64,000 bases of DNA, taken from positions 124,001 through 188,000 of the forward strand of contig NZ_FOHX01000022.1 of assembly GCF_900111685.1 (NCBI RefSeq). The letters run 5' to 3'. Below are positions 34,887-43,125 of the stretch, piece by piece. The notes beneath the pieces were generated by a model, which saw nothing but the letters and a program-made list of their open reading frames with translations, searched no databases and was not told where the DNA came from. The position numbers were made by a program, and so were the translations under genes. How positions within the stretch are numbered: position 1 is the stretch's first letter; every line of letters begins with the position of its first letter. The DNA comes from Nonomuraea wenchangensis. Its GTDB lineage: Bacteria > Actinomycetota > Actinomycetes > Streptosporangiales > Streptosporangiaceae.

Positions 34887-36373
34887 CGCAGGGCTCCATC
34901 CAGCCACCGGACGAGGTCCGCGGGGCTGCCCTTGCCGGCCAGGTGGCCGTCCGGGCGAATCAGCAGGACGGGCCGCGGCCCATCCGCGGGTATCAGGTGC
35001 ACCACGTGCTCGCCTAGCCGAGCGCGGACCGCCTCGAAGGCTTCCTCGTCGCCGAGCACGGCCCAGCGGCCGCGCAGCTCGGCATGCAGCCGGGTGACAC
35101 CGCCGTCGGGGCGATGGCAGGGCAGGTCGCCGACGCGGTCGCCGGGGCGTGGCTTGCCGCCCCGCCCACCCGACCGCCCGCCGAGTTGGGTGCCGAGCGG
35201 GCCGCGCCGATAGCTGACCCACAGCTGGGAGGTCGTGTAGGTGGTCCACCGCTGGATCCAGGGCAGGCTGAAGACCCGCATCAGCACCTGGTCGCGCAGC
35301 AGCCGGCCCAGCGGGCTGCCCGCGATGTTGACCTTGGTGGCCGCGGTGCTGCCGCGCAGCACCGTGGTGGCGAGCGGGCGGCGTTCGGCCTGGTAGGTGT
35401 CGAGCAGCGGCTCCCCGGCCAGCCCCCGCACGATGAGGGCGAGCTTCCAGGCCAGGTTCTCGGCGTCGCCGAGCCCGGTCAGCATGCCTTGCCCGCCGAA
35501 CGGCGCGTGCACGTGGGCGGCGTCGCCGGCCAGCAGGACGCGCCCGGCCCGGTAGGTGTCGGCGAGCCTGCGGTGCACGCTGAACAGCGACGCCCAGGTG
35601 ACCTCTTCCAGGCGCAGGCCGGGCAGGCCGGTGCGCTGGGGCAGGATGCGCCGCATGCGGTCGGCGATCTGCTCTTCGCCGGGCTTGTCGCCGGTGAAGG
35701 CGGCGTCGTAGGCGAGCAGCCGCCACTGGTCGCCCGGCATCGGCATCGCGCCAAGCACGCCGTCCGGATGCGCCCAGCCGCTGGTGCCCGACCTGTCCAG
35801 CGGAGGCTGACCGCTCAGACGGCCGTCCACCAGCAGAAACCGTTCGCTGATCTTCACGCCCGGGAAGCCGATGCCGGCCAGCTTACGAACCGTGCTGCCG
35901 GTGCCGTCGCAGCCCACCAGCCACGCGGCCCGTAGGGTGCGGCCGTCGCCGAGCGTCGCGGTGACGGCGGTGCCGTCCTGCTCCAAGCCGACCAGCGGCG
36001 AGCCCCACTCCGGAGCGCCGCCCAACTCGGCCAGCCGCTCGCGCAGCCGCGCCTCGACGCGCGCCTGCGAGATGACCATCGGCGGCGCGGCGGTGCCCAG
36101 ACCGGGGTCGCCGAACCGGATGCGCATCATCGGGCGGTCGCCCGCGTACGTGGTGATGGTCATCGCCCGTACCGATTCCTGCGGGAGGTCGCCGAGGGCA
36201 TCAAGGCGGTCGAGAACCTCCGAGCCGCGGGCGTGCACGAAGTTCGCCCGCGAGGTGGTGGCCGGGCCGGCGGCCTTGTCCACCACGCGTACGGAGACAC
36301 CGTGCTGGAGCAGCGCACAGGCCAGGGCCAGGCCGACCGGGCCGGCCCCGATCACCAGGACGTCAGCGTCCAT
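34883..36373 (-). CDS. FAD-dependent aromatic monooxygenase (PheA/TfdB family)
   Basis: The 496-aa protein has all three class A flavoprotein monooxygenase motifs: the dinucleotide-binding VLVIGAGPVGLALACALL at residues 5-22, CDGTGSTVRKLAG near 165-177 and GRVLLAGDAAHVHAPFGGQG near 280-300. A thioredoxin-like C-terminal region (about 400-496, ending with RPDGHLAGKG) follows, as in phenol hydroxylases and antibiotic-inactivating rifampicin-type monooxygenases. AAGGAAGG precedes the ATG. It is co-transcribed with a TetR regulator, which fits hydroxylation of an incoming aromatic antibiotic or substrate. It interrupts the arsenic genes. Confidence 0.92.
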   Translation of the reverse strand: MDADVLVIGAGPVGLALACALLQHGVSVRVVDKAAGPATTSRANFVHARGSEVLDRLDALGDLPQESVRAMTITTYAGDRPMMRIRFGDPGLGTAAPPMVISQARVEARLRERLAELGGAPEWGSPLVGLEQDGTAVTATLGDGRTLRAAWLVGCDGTGSTVRKLAGIGFPGVKISERFLLVDGRLSGQPPLDRSGTSGWAHPDGVLGAMPMPGDQWRLLAYDAAFTGDKPGEEQIADRMRRILPQRTGLPGLRLEEVTWASLFSVHRRLADTYRAGRVLLAGDAAHVHAPFGGQGMLTGLGDAENLAWKLALIVRGLAGEPLLDTYQAERRPLATTVLRGSTAATKVNIAGSPLGRLLRDQVLMRVFSLPWIQRWTTYTTSQLWVSYRRGPLGTQLGGRSGGRGGKPRPGDRVGDLPCHRPDGGVTRLHAELRGRWAVLGDEEAFEAVRARLGEHVVHLIPADGPRPVLLIRPDGHLAGKGSPADLVRWLDGALR

Positions 36374-36657
36374 GGCGGTCCCTTCCTTTTTTATTTACGG
36401 GACGGTATCGAAAACCAAATAATCATGACGGTTCTCCCGTGTCCAGAGGGCCATCGCACGATCGGCGCGTAGCACGTTTCACGCGGCGAGACCCGGCCTG
36501 CGGCGTCACCGCGTTCAGGAACCGGCCCAGCGTTGGCCGCTCCGGCTGCCTCGCTGTTAGGGTGGGCCTCGGTGCGCCGGGAAGTCTGGTCGGCAAGATC
36601 GCGCAAACGGATCCGACCGGAAGGCGTTCCCCCGATGACACTCACGCGGCGCCCCTG

Positions 36658-37890
36658 ATGGGCGGCACGCTGCTCCTCGCGTTCGCGGCCGTGCTGCTGC
36701 TGGCGGTGCTGCTGTCCAGCCTGGCCCACCGCACCATCCTGTCCACCGCCGCGCTGTTCCTCGTCGCCGGGTTCGTGCTGGGCGACGGCGTGCTCGGGGT
36801 GCTCGCGCTGCGGCCCGGCGACGACCTGGTCGCCACGCTGGCCGAGTTGGCGCTGTTCACCGTGCTGTTCACCGACGGCATGCGGGTCGGCTGGGCTGAG
36901 CTGCGCGGCGCGTGGCGGCTGCCCGGCCGGGCGCTCGGCTGGGGGCTGCCGCTCACCCTGGCCATCACCGCCGCCGGCGCGCACTACCTGCTCGGCCTGG
37001 GCTGGATCGAGGCGCTACTGATCGGCGCGATCCTCGCCCCCACCGACCCCGTCTTCGCCGCCGCGCTGGTCGGCAACGAGAAGGTGCCGCCCCGGCTGCG
37101 GCAGCTCCTCAACGTCGAGTCCGGCGTCAACGACGGTCTGGCGCTGCCGTTCGTCATCGTCTTCCTGGCCGTCGCGGCCGGCTCGGCCGACCTGCACCTC
37201 GGCGGGCTGGCGCTGGAGCTCGGCCTCGGCGTCGTCATCGGGGTCGCCGTCCCGTGGGCGGCGATCAAGCTGGAGCAGACCCGCTGGTTCTCCGCCTCCA
37301 CCGCCTACGAGCCGCTCAACGCCCTGGCCATCGGCCTGCTCGTACTGGCCGCGGGCAAGGCCACGCACGGTAATTTGTTCCTCGCCGCGTTCTCGGCCGG
37401 CATCACCGTGGCCACCTTCGGCCCCCGGCAGCGGGAGTCGTTCGAGCACTTCGGCGAGCTGATCGCCGAAGTGTTCAAGCTGGCCGCGCTGCTGGTGTTC
37501 GGCGCGCTCATCACGCCGGAGCTGCTCGGCTCGGTCGGCTGGACCGGCTGGCTGTTCGCGGTGCTCGCGCTGGTGGTGGCGCGGCCGGTGGCGATCTGGG
37601 TGTCGTTCCTGCGCTCGGGGCTGGGCGTGCGCGAGCAGGCGGCGGTGGCGTGGTTCGGGCCGAAGGGGTTCGCCTCGGTGGTGTACGGACTGCTGGTGCT
37701 GGGCTCCGGCATCGCCGCCGCCGTGCCGGTGTTCCAGCTCGTCGCCGTGACGATCGTGCTGTCGATCCTGCTGCACTCCTCGACCGACATCGTGGTGGCC
37801 CGCTGGTTCGACGAGGAGCGCGAGGTCCCCGCCTGGCACGGCAGCAGGTGGCTTCCCCGGCGGTCCCGTGAGGGGAAGGGCATTCCATGA
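36658..37890 (+). CDS. CPA1-type cation/proton antiporter
   Basis: The start is uncertain (no clear ribosome binding site). The ATG at 36658 gives 410 aa beginning with the first membrane helix, and a GTG at 36562 is possible. About 12 helices are present. The CPA1 hallmarks are clear: ILAPTDPVFAAAL (TDP at 129-131) and the Asn-Asp pair at 158-159 in NVESGVNDGLALPF, plus the VAWFGPKGFASVVYGLLVL segment. These exchangers swap Na+ or K+ for H+ at the cytoplasmic membrane. Divergent from the monooxygenase/TetR operon. A polar C-terminal tail follows the last helix. Confidence 0.9.
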   Translation: MGGTLLLAFAAVLLLAVLLSSLAHRTILSTAALFLVAGFVLGDGVLGVLALRPGDDLVATLAELALFTVLFTDGMRVGWAELRGAWRLPGRALGWGLPLTLAITAAGAHYLLGLGWIEALLIGAILAPTDPVFAAALVGNEKVPPRLRQLLNVESGVNDGLALPFVIVFLAVAAGSADLHLGGLALELGLGVVIGVAVPWAAIKLEQTRWFSASTAYEPLNALAIGLLVLAAGKATHGNLFLAAFSAGITVATFGPRQRESFEHFGELIAEVFKLAALLVFGALITPELLGSVGWTGWLFAVLALVVARPVAIWVSFLRSGLGVREQAAVAWFGPKGFASVVYGLLVLGSGIAAAVPVFQLVAVTIVLSILLHSSTDIVVARWFDEEREVPAWHGSRWLPRRSREGKGIP

Positions 37891-38200
37891 TCGGCAGGTC
37901 CCGGCCCGCCGGCTCCAGGTAGCGGGCCCGGTACTCGGCGGCGCCCACCTTCTCGCGCTCGTCCCAGCCGTGGCGTTCGAGCAGCGGCAGGTCCAGCTCG
38001 TAGGCGCGCCCGCCGGGCGGCGTCAGCCGGCACGCCCGGGTGTCCAGCCCCGCCCCGAGCACCACGAGCTGCTCGATCCCGGCGTCGAAGGCTTCGGCGA
38101 CCTGGTCGTCGGCGTACCGCTTGCAGCACAGCACTGCTCGGCGGCGGCGATCACCATGGGGCCGAGCGTGCCATGCCTCATCCCTCCGCTCGAACATGGT
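37887..38200 (-). pseudogene. fragment of a leucine carboxyl methyltransferase-type SAM methyltransferase
   Basis: Minus-strand sequence reads RHGTLGPMVIAAAEQ in one frame (about 38190-38145) and, after a shift, CKRYADDQVAEAFDAGIEQL, then VVLGAGLDTRACRL and the SAM-binding acid segment YELDLP. This is the first third of the TIGR00027/PPM1-type O-methyltransferase family. The rest is missing, cut at the antiporter 3' end. It is not functional. Confidence 0.8.
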
Positions 38201-38248
38201 GTGCCTCCGCCGCCCCCGCGTTCGGAGCACACATCGGCTGATGTCAAT

Positions 38249-38264
38249 ATAGACGTATATCTAT
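38249..38264. promoter_or_regulatory. ArsR2 operator/promoter
   Basis: ATAGA (38249-38253)-CGTATA-TCTAT (38260-38264) is a perfect dyad in an AT-rich island typical of ArsR sites. It contains a TATATC -10-like hexamer (38256-38261) ending seven bases before the ATG at 38269, which suggests a leaderless transcript. Confidence 0.6.
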
Positions 38265-38268
38265 TTCG

Positions 38269-38637
38269 ATGGCCGTCTATACGGAAGGGCAGTCGATGGA
38301 ACTGCTGGAGATCCTGGAGTGCAGCCCGCCGCTGGCCCGCGAGCCGCTGGACGCCGAGCAGGCGGCCGGGGTGGCGCGGGTGTTCAAGGCGCTGGGCGAC
38401 CCGGTACGGCTGCGCATCGTGTCGATCGTGGCCAGCCGCGCCGGCGGCGAGGTGTGCGTGTGCGACATCACCGGCGCGTTCGAGCTGTCCCAGCCGACCA
38501 TCAGCCACCACCTGAAGGTGCTCAAGGAGGTCGGGCTGCTGACCTCCGAGCGGCGCGCCTCGTGGGTGTACTACCGGCTGGTGCCCGAGACGCTGGGTGA
38601 GCTGTCGGCCCTGCTCGACGTGCCCGCCACCGTCTGA
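38269..38637 (+). CDS. arsR: ArsR-family repressor 2 (CxC in DNA-binding helix)
   Basis: The 122-aa protein carries the classical As(III) site VCVCDIT near residues 63-69 at the start of the DNA-binding helix, as in the plasmid R773 ArsR, and recognition helix QPTISHHLKVLKEVG. A further cysteine at ECSPP near residue 18 could be the third thiol ligand. It is 12 bases ahead of acr3 and controls the acr3-arsC operon in the usual way. The start codon directly follows its own operator. Confidence 0.95.
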   Translation: MAVYTEGQSMELLEILECSPPLAREPLDAEQAAGVARVFKALGDPVRLRIVSIVASRAGGEVCVCDITGAFELSQPTISHHLKVLKEVGLLTSERRASWVYYRLVPETLGELSALLDVPATV

Positions 38638-38649
38638 GGAGCGCGCGTC

Positions 38650-39720
38650 ATGTCCTCCTCCCCGCCGCAGGGCGTCATCGCCGGGCTGTCCGCCCTCGAC
38701 CGGTACCTGCCGGTGTGGATCATCGCGGCCATGGCCGCCGGGCTGCTGCTCGGACGGCTCGTACCCGGGCTGAACACCGCGCTGGAGGCGGTGAAGGTCG
38801 GCGAGATCTCGTTGCCGATCGCGCTCGGACTGCTGCTGATGATGTACCCGGTGCTGGCCAAGGTCCGCTACGACCGTCTGGGCACCGTCACCGGCGACCG
38901 CCGCCTGCTGATGTCCTCCCTGGTGCTGAACTGGGTCCTCGGCCCGGCCGTCATGTTCGCCCTGGCCTGGAGCCTCCTGCCGGATCTGCCCGAGTACCGC
39001 ACCGGGCTGATCATTGTCGGGCTGGCCCGGTGCATCGCCATGGTGCTCATCTGGAACGACCTGGCCTGCGGCGACCGCGAGGCCGCGGCCGTCCTGGTCG
39101 CGCTCAACTCGATCTTCCAGGTGGTCGCGTTCGGCGCGCTGGGCTGGTTCTACCTGCAGGTGCTGCCCGGCTGGCTCGGCCTGCCGCAGGCCGCGTTGCA
39201 GGTGTCGGCCTGGGACATCGCCTTCTACGTGCTCATCTTCCTCGGCATCCCGCTCGCCGCCGGATACGCCTCGCGCAAGCTCGGCGAACGCGCCCGCGGC
39301 CGCACCTGGTACGAGAGCCGTTTCCTGCCCAAGATCGGGCCGCTGGCCCTGTACGGGCTCTTGTTCACCATCGTCATCCTGTTCGCCCTGCAGGGCGGCA
39401 TGATCACCTCGCGGCCCGGCGACGTGGCCCGCATCGCGCTGCCGCTGCTGGCCTACTTCGCGTTCATGTGGGGCGGCTCGTTCCTGGCCGGCAAGCTGAT
39501 CGGCCTGGGCTACGAACGCGCCACCACGCTGGCCTTCACCGCCGCCGGCAACAACTTCGAGCTGGCCATCGCGGTCGCGGTCGGCGTCTTCGGCGTCACC
39601 TCCGGCCAGGCCCTGGCCGGCGTGGTCGGCCCGCTCATCGAGGTCCCCGTCCTGGTCGCCCTGGTCTACGTCAGCCTGGCCGGCCGCCGCCTGTTCATCA
39701 AGGAGCCCGTACGTGCGTGA
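38650..39720 (+). CDS. acr3: Acr3 arsenite efflux permease
   Basis: The 356-aa membrane protein has ten helices and the Acr3 (BART superfamily) motifs. The essential Cys128 is in the fourth-helix motif LARCIAMVLIWNDLACGD, and Glu331 is in the late helix GPLIEVPVLVALVYV, after the AFTAAGNNFELAIAVA stretch. Acr3 expels As(III) from the cytoplasm using the proton gradient. It follows arsR by 12 bases and overlaps arsC by 8 bases, making a compact arsR-acr3-arsC operon. Confidence 0.97.
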   Translation: MSSSPPQGVIAGLSALDRYLPVWIIAAMAAGLLLGRLVPGLNTALEAVKVGEISLPIALGLLLMMYPVLAKVRYDRLGTVTGDRRLLMSSLVLNWVLGPAVMFALAWSLLPDLPEYRTGLIIVGLARCIAMVLIWNDLACGDREAAAVLVALNSIFQVVAFGALGWFYLQVLPGWLGLPQAALQVSAWDIAFYVLIFLGIPLAAGYASRKLGERARGRTWYESRFLPKIGPLALYGLLFTIVILFALQGGMITSRPGDVARIALPLLAYFAFMWGGSFLAGKLIGLGYERATTLAFTAAGNNFELAIAVAVGVFGVTSGQALAGVVGPLIEVPVLVALVYVSLAGRRLFIKEPVRA

Positions 39721-40114
39721 CAAGCCCAGCGTCCTGTTCGTGTGCGTGCACAATGCCGGACGCTCCCAGATGGCCGCCGGCTGGCTCACCCACCTGGCCG
39801 CGGGCCGGATCGAGGTCCGCTCCGCCGGGTCCGCGCCCGCCGACCAGGTCAACCCCATCGCCGTCGAGGCCATGCGCGAGGAGGGCATCGACATCACCGG
39901 CGAGCAGCCCAAGGTGCTCACCATGGACGCGGTCGAGTCCTCCGACGCCGTGATCACCATGGGCTGCGGCGACGCCTGCCCCGTCTTCCCCGGCAAACGC
40001 TACGAGGACTGGCAGCTTGACGACCCCGCCGGCCAGGGCATCGAGATGGTGCGGCAGGTCCGCGATGAGATCCGTACGCGGGTGGAGAGGCTGCTCACCG
40101 AGCTCACTTCGTAA
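39713..40114 (+). CDS. arsC: arsenate reductase, low-molecular-weight phosphatase type
   Basis: The 133-aa protein has the CX5R loop CVHNAGRS (nucleophile Cys11, Arg17) and the general-acid region DDPAG near 103-107. Cys85 and Cys89 (MGCGDACPVFP) provide the thiol relay of thioredoxin-linked ArsC enzymes. It reduces As(V) to As(III), which Acr3 then exports. The start is a GTG inside the last codons of acr3, so translation is coupled. Actinobacteria also have mycothiol-linked ArsC forms, which lack the extra cysteines seen here. Confidence 0.96.
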   Translation: MRDKPSVLFVCVHNAGRSQMAAGWLTHLAAGRIEVRSAGSAPADQVNPIAVEAMREEGIDITGEQPKVLTMDAVESSDAVITMGCGDACPVFPGKRYEDWQLDDPAGQGIEMVRQVRDEIRTRVERLLTELTS

Positions 40115-40124
40115 TGGGTGCGGG

Positions 40125-41519
40125 TCAGCCGCAGCAGCCGCCCTGGGACGCTCCGGCGGTGGCGAGCGGCAGCGGGGTGCCGAGCAGGCCGCCGCTGATT
40201 CCGGTGGCCAGGCCGACTCGCTGCTCCTGGGCCTCGGCCAGGCCGGAGGAGCACACGCCGGTCTCCGGCAGGTCCAGCCGCACGTCCCGGGCTGCCTCCC
40301 AGTCGCCGGCCAGCGCGGCGACGACGGAGCGGGCCTGCTCGTAGCCGGTGGCCAGCAGGAAGGTCGGGGCGCGGCCGTAGCTCTTGACGCCGATGGCGTA
40401 GTAGCCGTCCTCGGGGTGGGCGAGTTCGGCGGCGCCGTGCGCCGGGACGGTGCCGCAGGAGTGCGCGTTGGGGTCGATCAGCGGCGCCAGCGCGCGGGTG
40501 GAGCCCAGGATCGGGTCCAGGTCGAGGCGCAGCTCGCCGGCGATGGTGTGGTCGGGGCGGTAGCCGGTGGCCGCCACGATGCGGTCGGCGGAGACGCTCT
40601 GCTCCGCGCCGGACGGGTCGCGGCTGATCACCCGTACCTGTTCGACGTCGCGTTCGAGGGCGTGGGTGAAGAAGCCGGTGATCAGGCGGATGCGGCCGGA
40701 GGTGACGTGGGCGTGCAGGCGGGTGCCGAGCGCGCCGCGGGCGGGCAGCGCGTCGGCCTCGCCGCCGCCGTAGGCGCGGGCGGCGCTGCCGGCGCGAATC
40801 GCCCAGGTGATCGGGGTGTCCTCCAACTGGGCGAGGGCGAGCAGCGTGGTGGCGGCCGAGTGGCCGGCGCCGACGACCAGGACGTGCTTGCCGGCGTAGC
40901 GGTCGCGGTCGGCGCCGAGCACGTCGGGCAGCGCGTGGTCGACCAGTTCGCCCGCGTCGGCCTCGCCGTGGGCGGGCAGGCCGGAGGCGCCGAGCACGCT
41001 CGGGGTGGCGTACGTGCCGGAGGCGTCGATGACGGCGCGGGCGTGCAGCTCGCCGCCGTCGGCCAGGCGGATCAGGAACGGCGCCTGCTCGCGGCCGGCG
41101 GTGCGGACCCGGTCGTAGCCGAGCCTGCTGATCGCGGACACCTTGGCGCCGGTGCGGACCCGGTCGCCGAACAGCTCGGCCAGCGGGGCCAGGTAGTCGT
41201 CGATCAGCTCGGCGCCGGTCGGCAGCCACTCGGCATCCGGCGCGTTCCAGCCGCCGGCCTCCAGGAGGCGGCGGGCGGCGGCGTCGATGTCGTACTTCCA
41301 CGGGCTGAACACCCGTACGTGGCTCCACCGGGCCACCGACGCGCCCGCCTGCTCGCCGGCCTCCAGCACGACGAAGTCGAGCCCACGCTCGGCCAGATGA
41401 GCCGCCGCCGCCAGCCCGACCGGCCCGGCGCCGATGACCACGATGGGCAGGTCTCCAGGCTGGGCGGCCTGGCGGCTGGGCTCCAGCTCGACGGCGGTCG
41501 GACCGCAGCATCCGCTCAT
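40125..41519 (-). CDS. ars-associated FAD/NAD(P)-binding oxidoreductase with Cys-Cys pairs at both ends
   Basis: The 464-aa flavoprotein has an N-terminal FAD motif VVIGAGPVGLAAAAHL (residues 26-41), an IDASGTYATPSV segment, a second Rossmann motif VLVVGAGHSAATTLLAL near 220-236 and a C-terminal ATGYRPDHT loop, the layout of flavin-containing monooxygenase/thioredoxin-reductase relatives. Unusually the chain begins MSGCCGP and ends GGCCG, so vicinal cysteine pairs sit at both termini. They may bind As(III) or transfer thiols. It converges on arsC with only 10 bases between stops. Oxidation of a trivalent arsenical is an attractive but unproven role. Confidence 0.8.
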   Translation of the reverse strand: MSGCCGPTAVELEPSRQAAQPGDLPIVVIGAGPVGLAAAAHLAERGLDFVVLEAGEQAGASVARWSHVRVFSPWKYDIDAAARRLLEAGGWNAPDAEWLPTGAELIDDYLAPLAELFGDRVRTGAKVSAISRLGYDRVRTAGREQAPFLIRLADGGELHARAVIDASGTYATPSVLGASGLPAHGEADAGELVDHALPDVLGADRDRYAGKHVLVVGAGHSAATTLLALAQLEDTPITWAIRAGSAARAYGGGEADALPARGALGTRLHAHVTSGRIRLITGFFTHALERDVEQVRVISRDPSGAEQSVSADRIVAATGYRPDHTIAGELRLDLDPILGSTRALAPLIDPNAHSCGTVPAHGAAELAHPEDGYYAIGVKSYGRAPTFLLATGYEQARSVVAALAGDWEAARDVRLDLPETGVCSSGLAEAQEQRVGLATGISGGLLGTPLPLATAGASQGGCCG

Positions 41520-41575
41520 GGTGCAGCTCCTCTGGTTCTCGCGGACCCCGAAGGCCCGCGCTGTTTTGAAGATTG

Positions 41576-41615
41576 TCTAAGTACGCTCGTCCGGCAGGAT
41601 GCCCGACGACTTAGA
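41576..41615. repeat. nested inverted repeat between two ars flavoprotein genes
   Basis: Outer arms TCTAAGT (41576-41582) and ACTTAGA (41609-41615) enclose inner arms CGTCCGGC (41588-41595) and GCCCGACG (41601-41608), which pair at 7 of 8 positions around AGGAT. It lies in the 115-bp gap 5' of the flavoprotein at 40125-41519. It could be an operator, an attenuating hairpin or a terminator for the upstream gene. Confidence 0.6.
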
Positions 41616-41634
41616 GAGATGTCAAATTAGAGTT

Positions 41635-42684
41635 TCATCGAAGCAGGCGGCGGGCGAGCGCGGCGACGACGCGCCGGGCGTCGGCGCCGACCCCGCGCAG
41701 CGTGTTGGAGGAGGGGGTGCGCTGCCACTCCAGGCCCAGGTAGCCCAGTCCGGGACGGGTCAGGGACAGGCCGCGGCGCTGGCGCGGGCGCCCGTCGGCG
41801 GTCAGCGCGCCCAGGTCGGCGAGGTAGGGCAGGTTCGGCCGGTAGCCGGTGGCCAGCAGCACCGCGTCGACGCGTTCGCGCCCGCCGTCAGGCCAGACCA
41901 CGTGCTCACCGTCCAGGCGCGTGAACATCGCGCGGCGCCGGTAGCGGCCGTCGTCCAGCACCGGCGAGGCGGGCGGCTGCTCGGCGCGGGCCAGCGGCAG
42001 CCGGTCGAACCCGGTCACGCGGAACCAGAAGTGCAGGTCCCGCCCGAGCGGGCGCTGCTCGACGAAGCGAATCGGCGTCCGACTGGCCAGCGTGACCCGG
42101 CGCCGGTCGGCCAGCTCGTACGCGACCTGGACCGCCGAGTTGCCCGATCCCACCACGACGACGTGCTCGCCCGGCAGCGAGGCCGGCGAGCGGTAGTCGG
42201 CGACGTGCAGCACCGGGCCGGCGAAGGCGTCCAGGCCCGGCAGGGCAGGCCGGTACGGGCGGTCGAAGGAGCCGCTGGCCGCGATGACGGCGGGGGCGGT
42301 CAGCTCCTGCCCGTCGGCCAGACGCACGAGGAAGCCTCTCCTGCCGGGCGCACCGGCGTCGTGGACGGCCTCGACCCGGGCGAGGGTGCGCAGCTCGGCG
42401 CCGCGCCTGGTCAGGGCGGCGGCGTAGCGCTCCAGATAGGCGACGACCTCGTCGCGGCGCGGGTAGCGCTCGGGGTCTCCGGCGAAGGCCAGGCCGGGCA
42501 GGCTGCTGTAGCGGGCGGGCGAGAACAGGGCGAGGCTGTCGTAGTAACGCGACCAGGACCCGGCCGCCCGGTCGGACGCCTCCAGCAGCACGGGCCGTAG
42601 CCCCTGCTCAAGTGCGGCGTGCGCGGCGGCCAGGCCGGATTGCCCGGCCCCGACGATCAGGATGCGGTCGTTGTCGATGGGCAT
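41635..42684 (-). CDS. arsO: ArsO-like flavin-containing monooxygenase
   Basis: With the ATG at 42684 the protein has 349 aa. Motifs in order: ILIVGAGQSGLAAAHAALEQ (FAD), SLALFSPARYSSLPGL, the second nucleotide-binding HVVVVGSGNSAVQVAYEL and LLATGYRPNLPYL. This is the pattern of the ArsO family found in ars operons and thought to oxidise or otherwise process organic arsenicals using NADPH and FAD. It diverges from the third ArsR gene over a shared AT-rich palindrome and probably belongs to its regulon with the downstream flavoprotein. The leader in front of the ATG has no good ribosome binding site. Confidence 0.85.
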   Translation of the reverse strand: MPIDNDRILIVGAGQSGLAAAHAALEQGLRPVLLEASDRAAGSWSRYYDSLALFSPARYSSLPGLAFAGDPERYPRRDEVVAYLERYAAALTRRGAELRTLARVEAVHDAGAPGRRGFLVRLADGQELTAPAVIAASGSFDRPYRPALPGLDAFAGPVLHVADYRSPASLPGEHVVVVGSGNSAVQVAYELADRRRVTLASRTPIRFVEQRPLGRDLHFWFRVTGFDRLPLARAEQPPASPVLDDGRYRRRAMFTRLDGEHVVWPDGGRERVDAVLLATGYRPNLPYLADLGALTADGRPRQRRGLSLTRPGLGYLGLEWQRTPSSNTLRGVGADARRVVAALARRLLR

Positions 42685-42701
42685 GTCGGAGAACGTACCG
42701 T

Positions 42702-42715
42702 CATATTTTAATATG
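42702..42715. promoter_or_regulatory. shared ArsR3 operator between arsO-like and arsR3
   Basis: CATATT (42702-42707)-TT-AATATG (42710-42715) is a perfect palindrome in an AT-rich stretch between the divergent genes, 17 bases upstream of the arsO-like ATG. It has the look of an ArsR/SmtB-type site and could silence both directions. Confidence 0.65.
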
Positions 42716-42764
42716 TCAATAAGTTGGTATGAGGGTAGGGTGCGGGGGACAGGAGGGAGCAGGC

Positions 42765-43112
42765 ATGGCCGAGACCACGACATCATCAGTCGCGCCGACG
42801 GACGAGGCGGCGGATGCCGCGTGCGCGCCGCAGCTGCCGCAGGCCGCCCAGGACTTCCTCAAGGCCCTGTCCAACCCCGGGCGCCAGCAGATCATGCTGC
42901 TGTTCGCCCAAGGCAGCGAGCTGTCGGTCAACCAGGTCGCCGAACGCGCCGGCATCAGCCAGTCCGCCGCCTCCCAGCAACTCGCCCTCCTCCGCCGCGG
43001 CGGCATCGTCACCTCCCGCCGCGACGGCAAGGAAGTGCTGTATCGCGGCGATCGCGACGGCGTCGCCCGCATCCTCGGCGACCTGCAGAACTATCTGAAC
43101 TTCTGCTGCTGA
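42765..43112 (+). CDS. arsR: ArsR-family repressor 3 (C-terminal CC)
   Basis: The start at 42765 has AGGAGG at 42751-42756. The 115-aa protein has the ArsR fold (FLKALSNPGRQQIMLLF, recognition helix SQSAASQQLALLRRGG). Its metal-site candidates are an N-terminal ACAPQ cysteine and a terminal NFCC pair, a third layout compared with the other two ArsR proteins here. The N-terminal 20 residues are Ala/Thr-rich. It diverges from the arsO-like gene and is the probable local repressor. Confidence 0.9.
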   Translation: MAETTTSSVAPTDEAADAACAPQLPQAAQDFLKALSNPGRQQIMLLFAQGSELSVNQVAERAGISQSAASQQLALLRRGGIVTSRRDGKEVLYRGDRDGVARILGDLQNYLNFCC

Positions 43113-43125
43113 CCGACCTGCGACC

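Noticed and set aside
38023..39996. A 657-codon minus frame covering arsR2, acr3 and arsC
   Set aside because: Antisense of three textbook ars genes. Only its last part (38145-38190) holds meaning, as the methyltransferase remnant.
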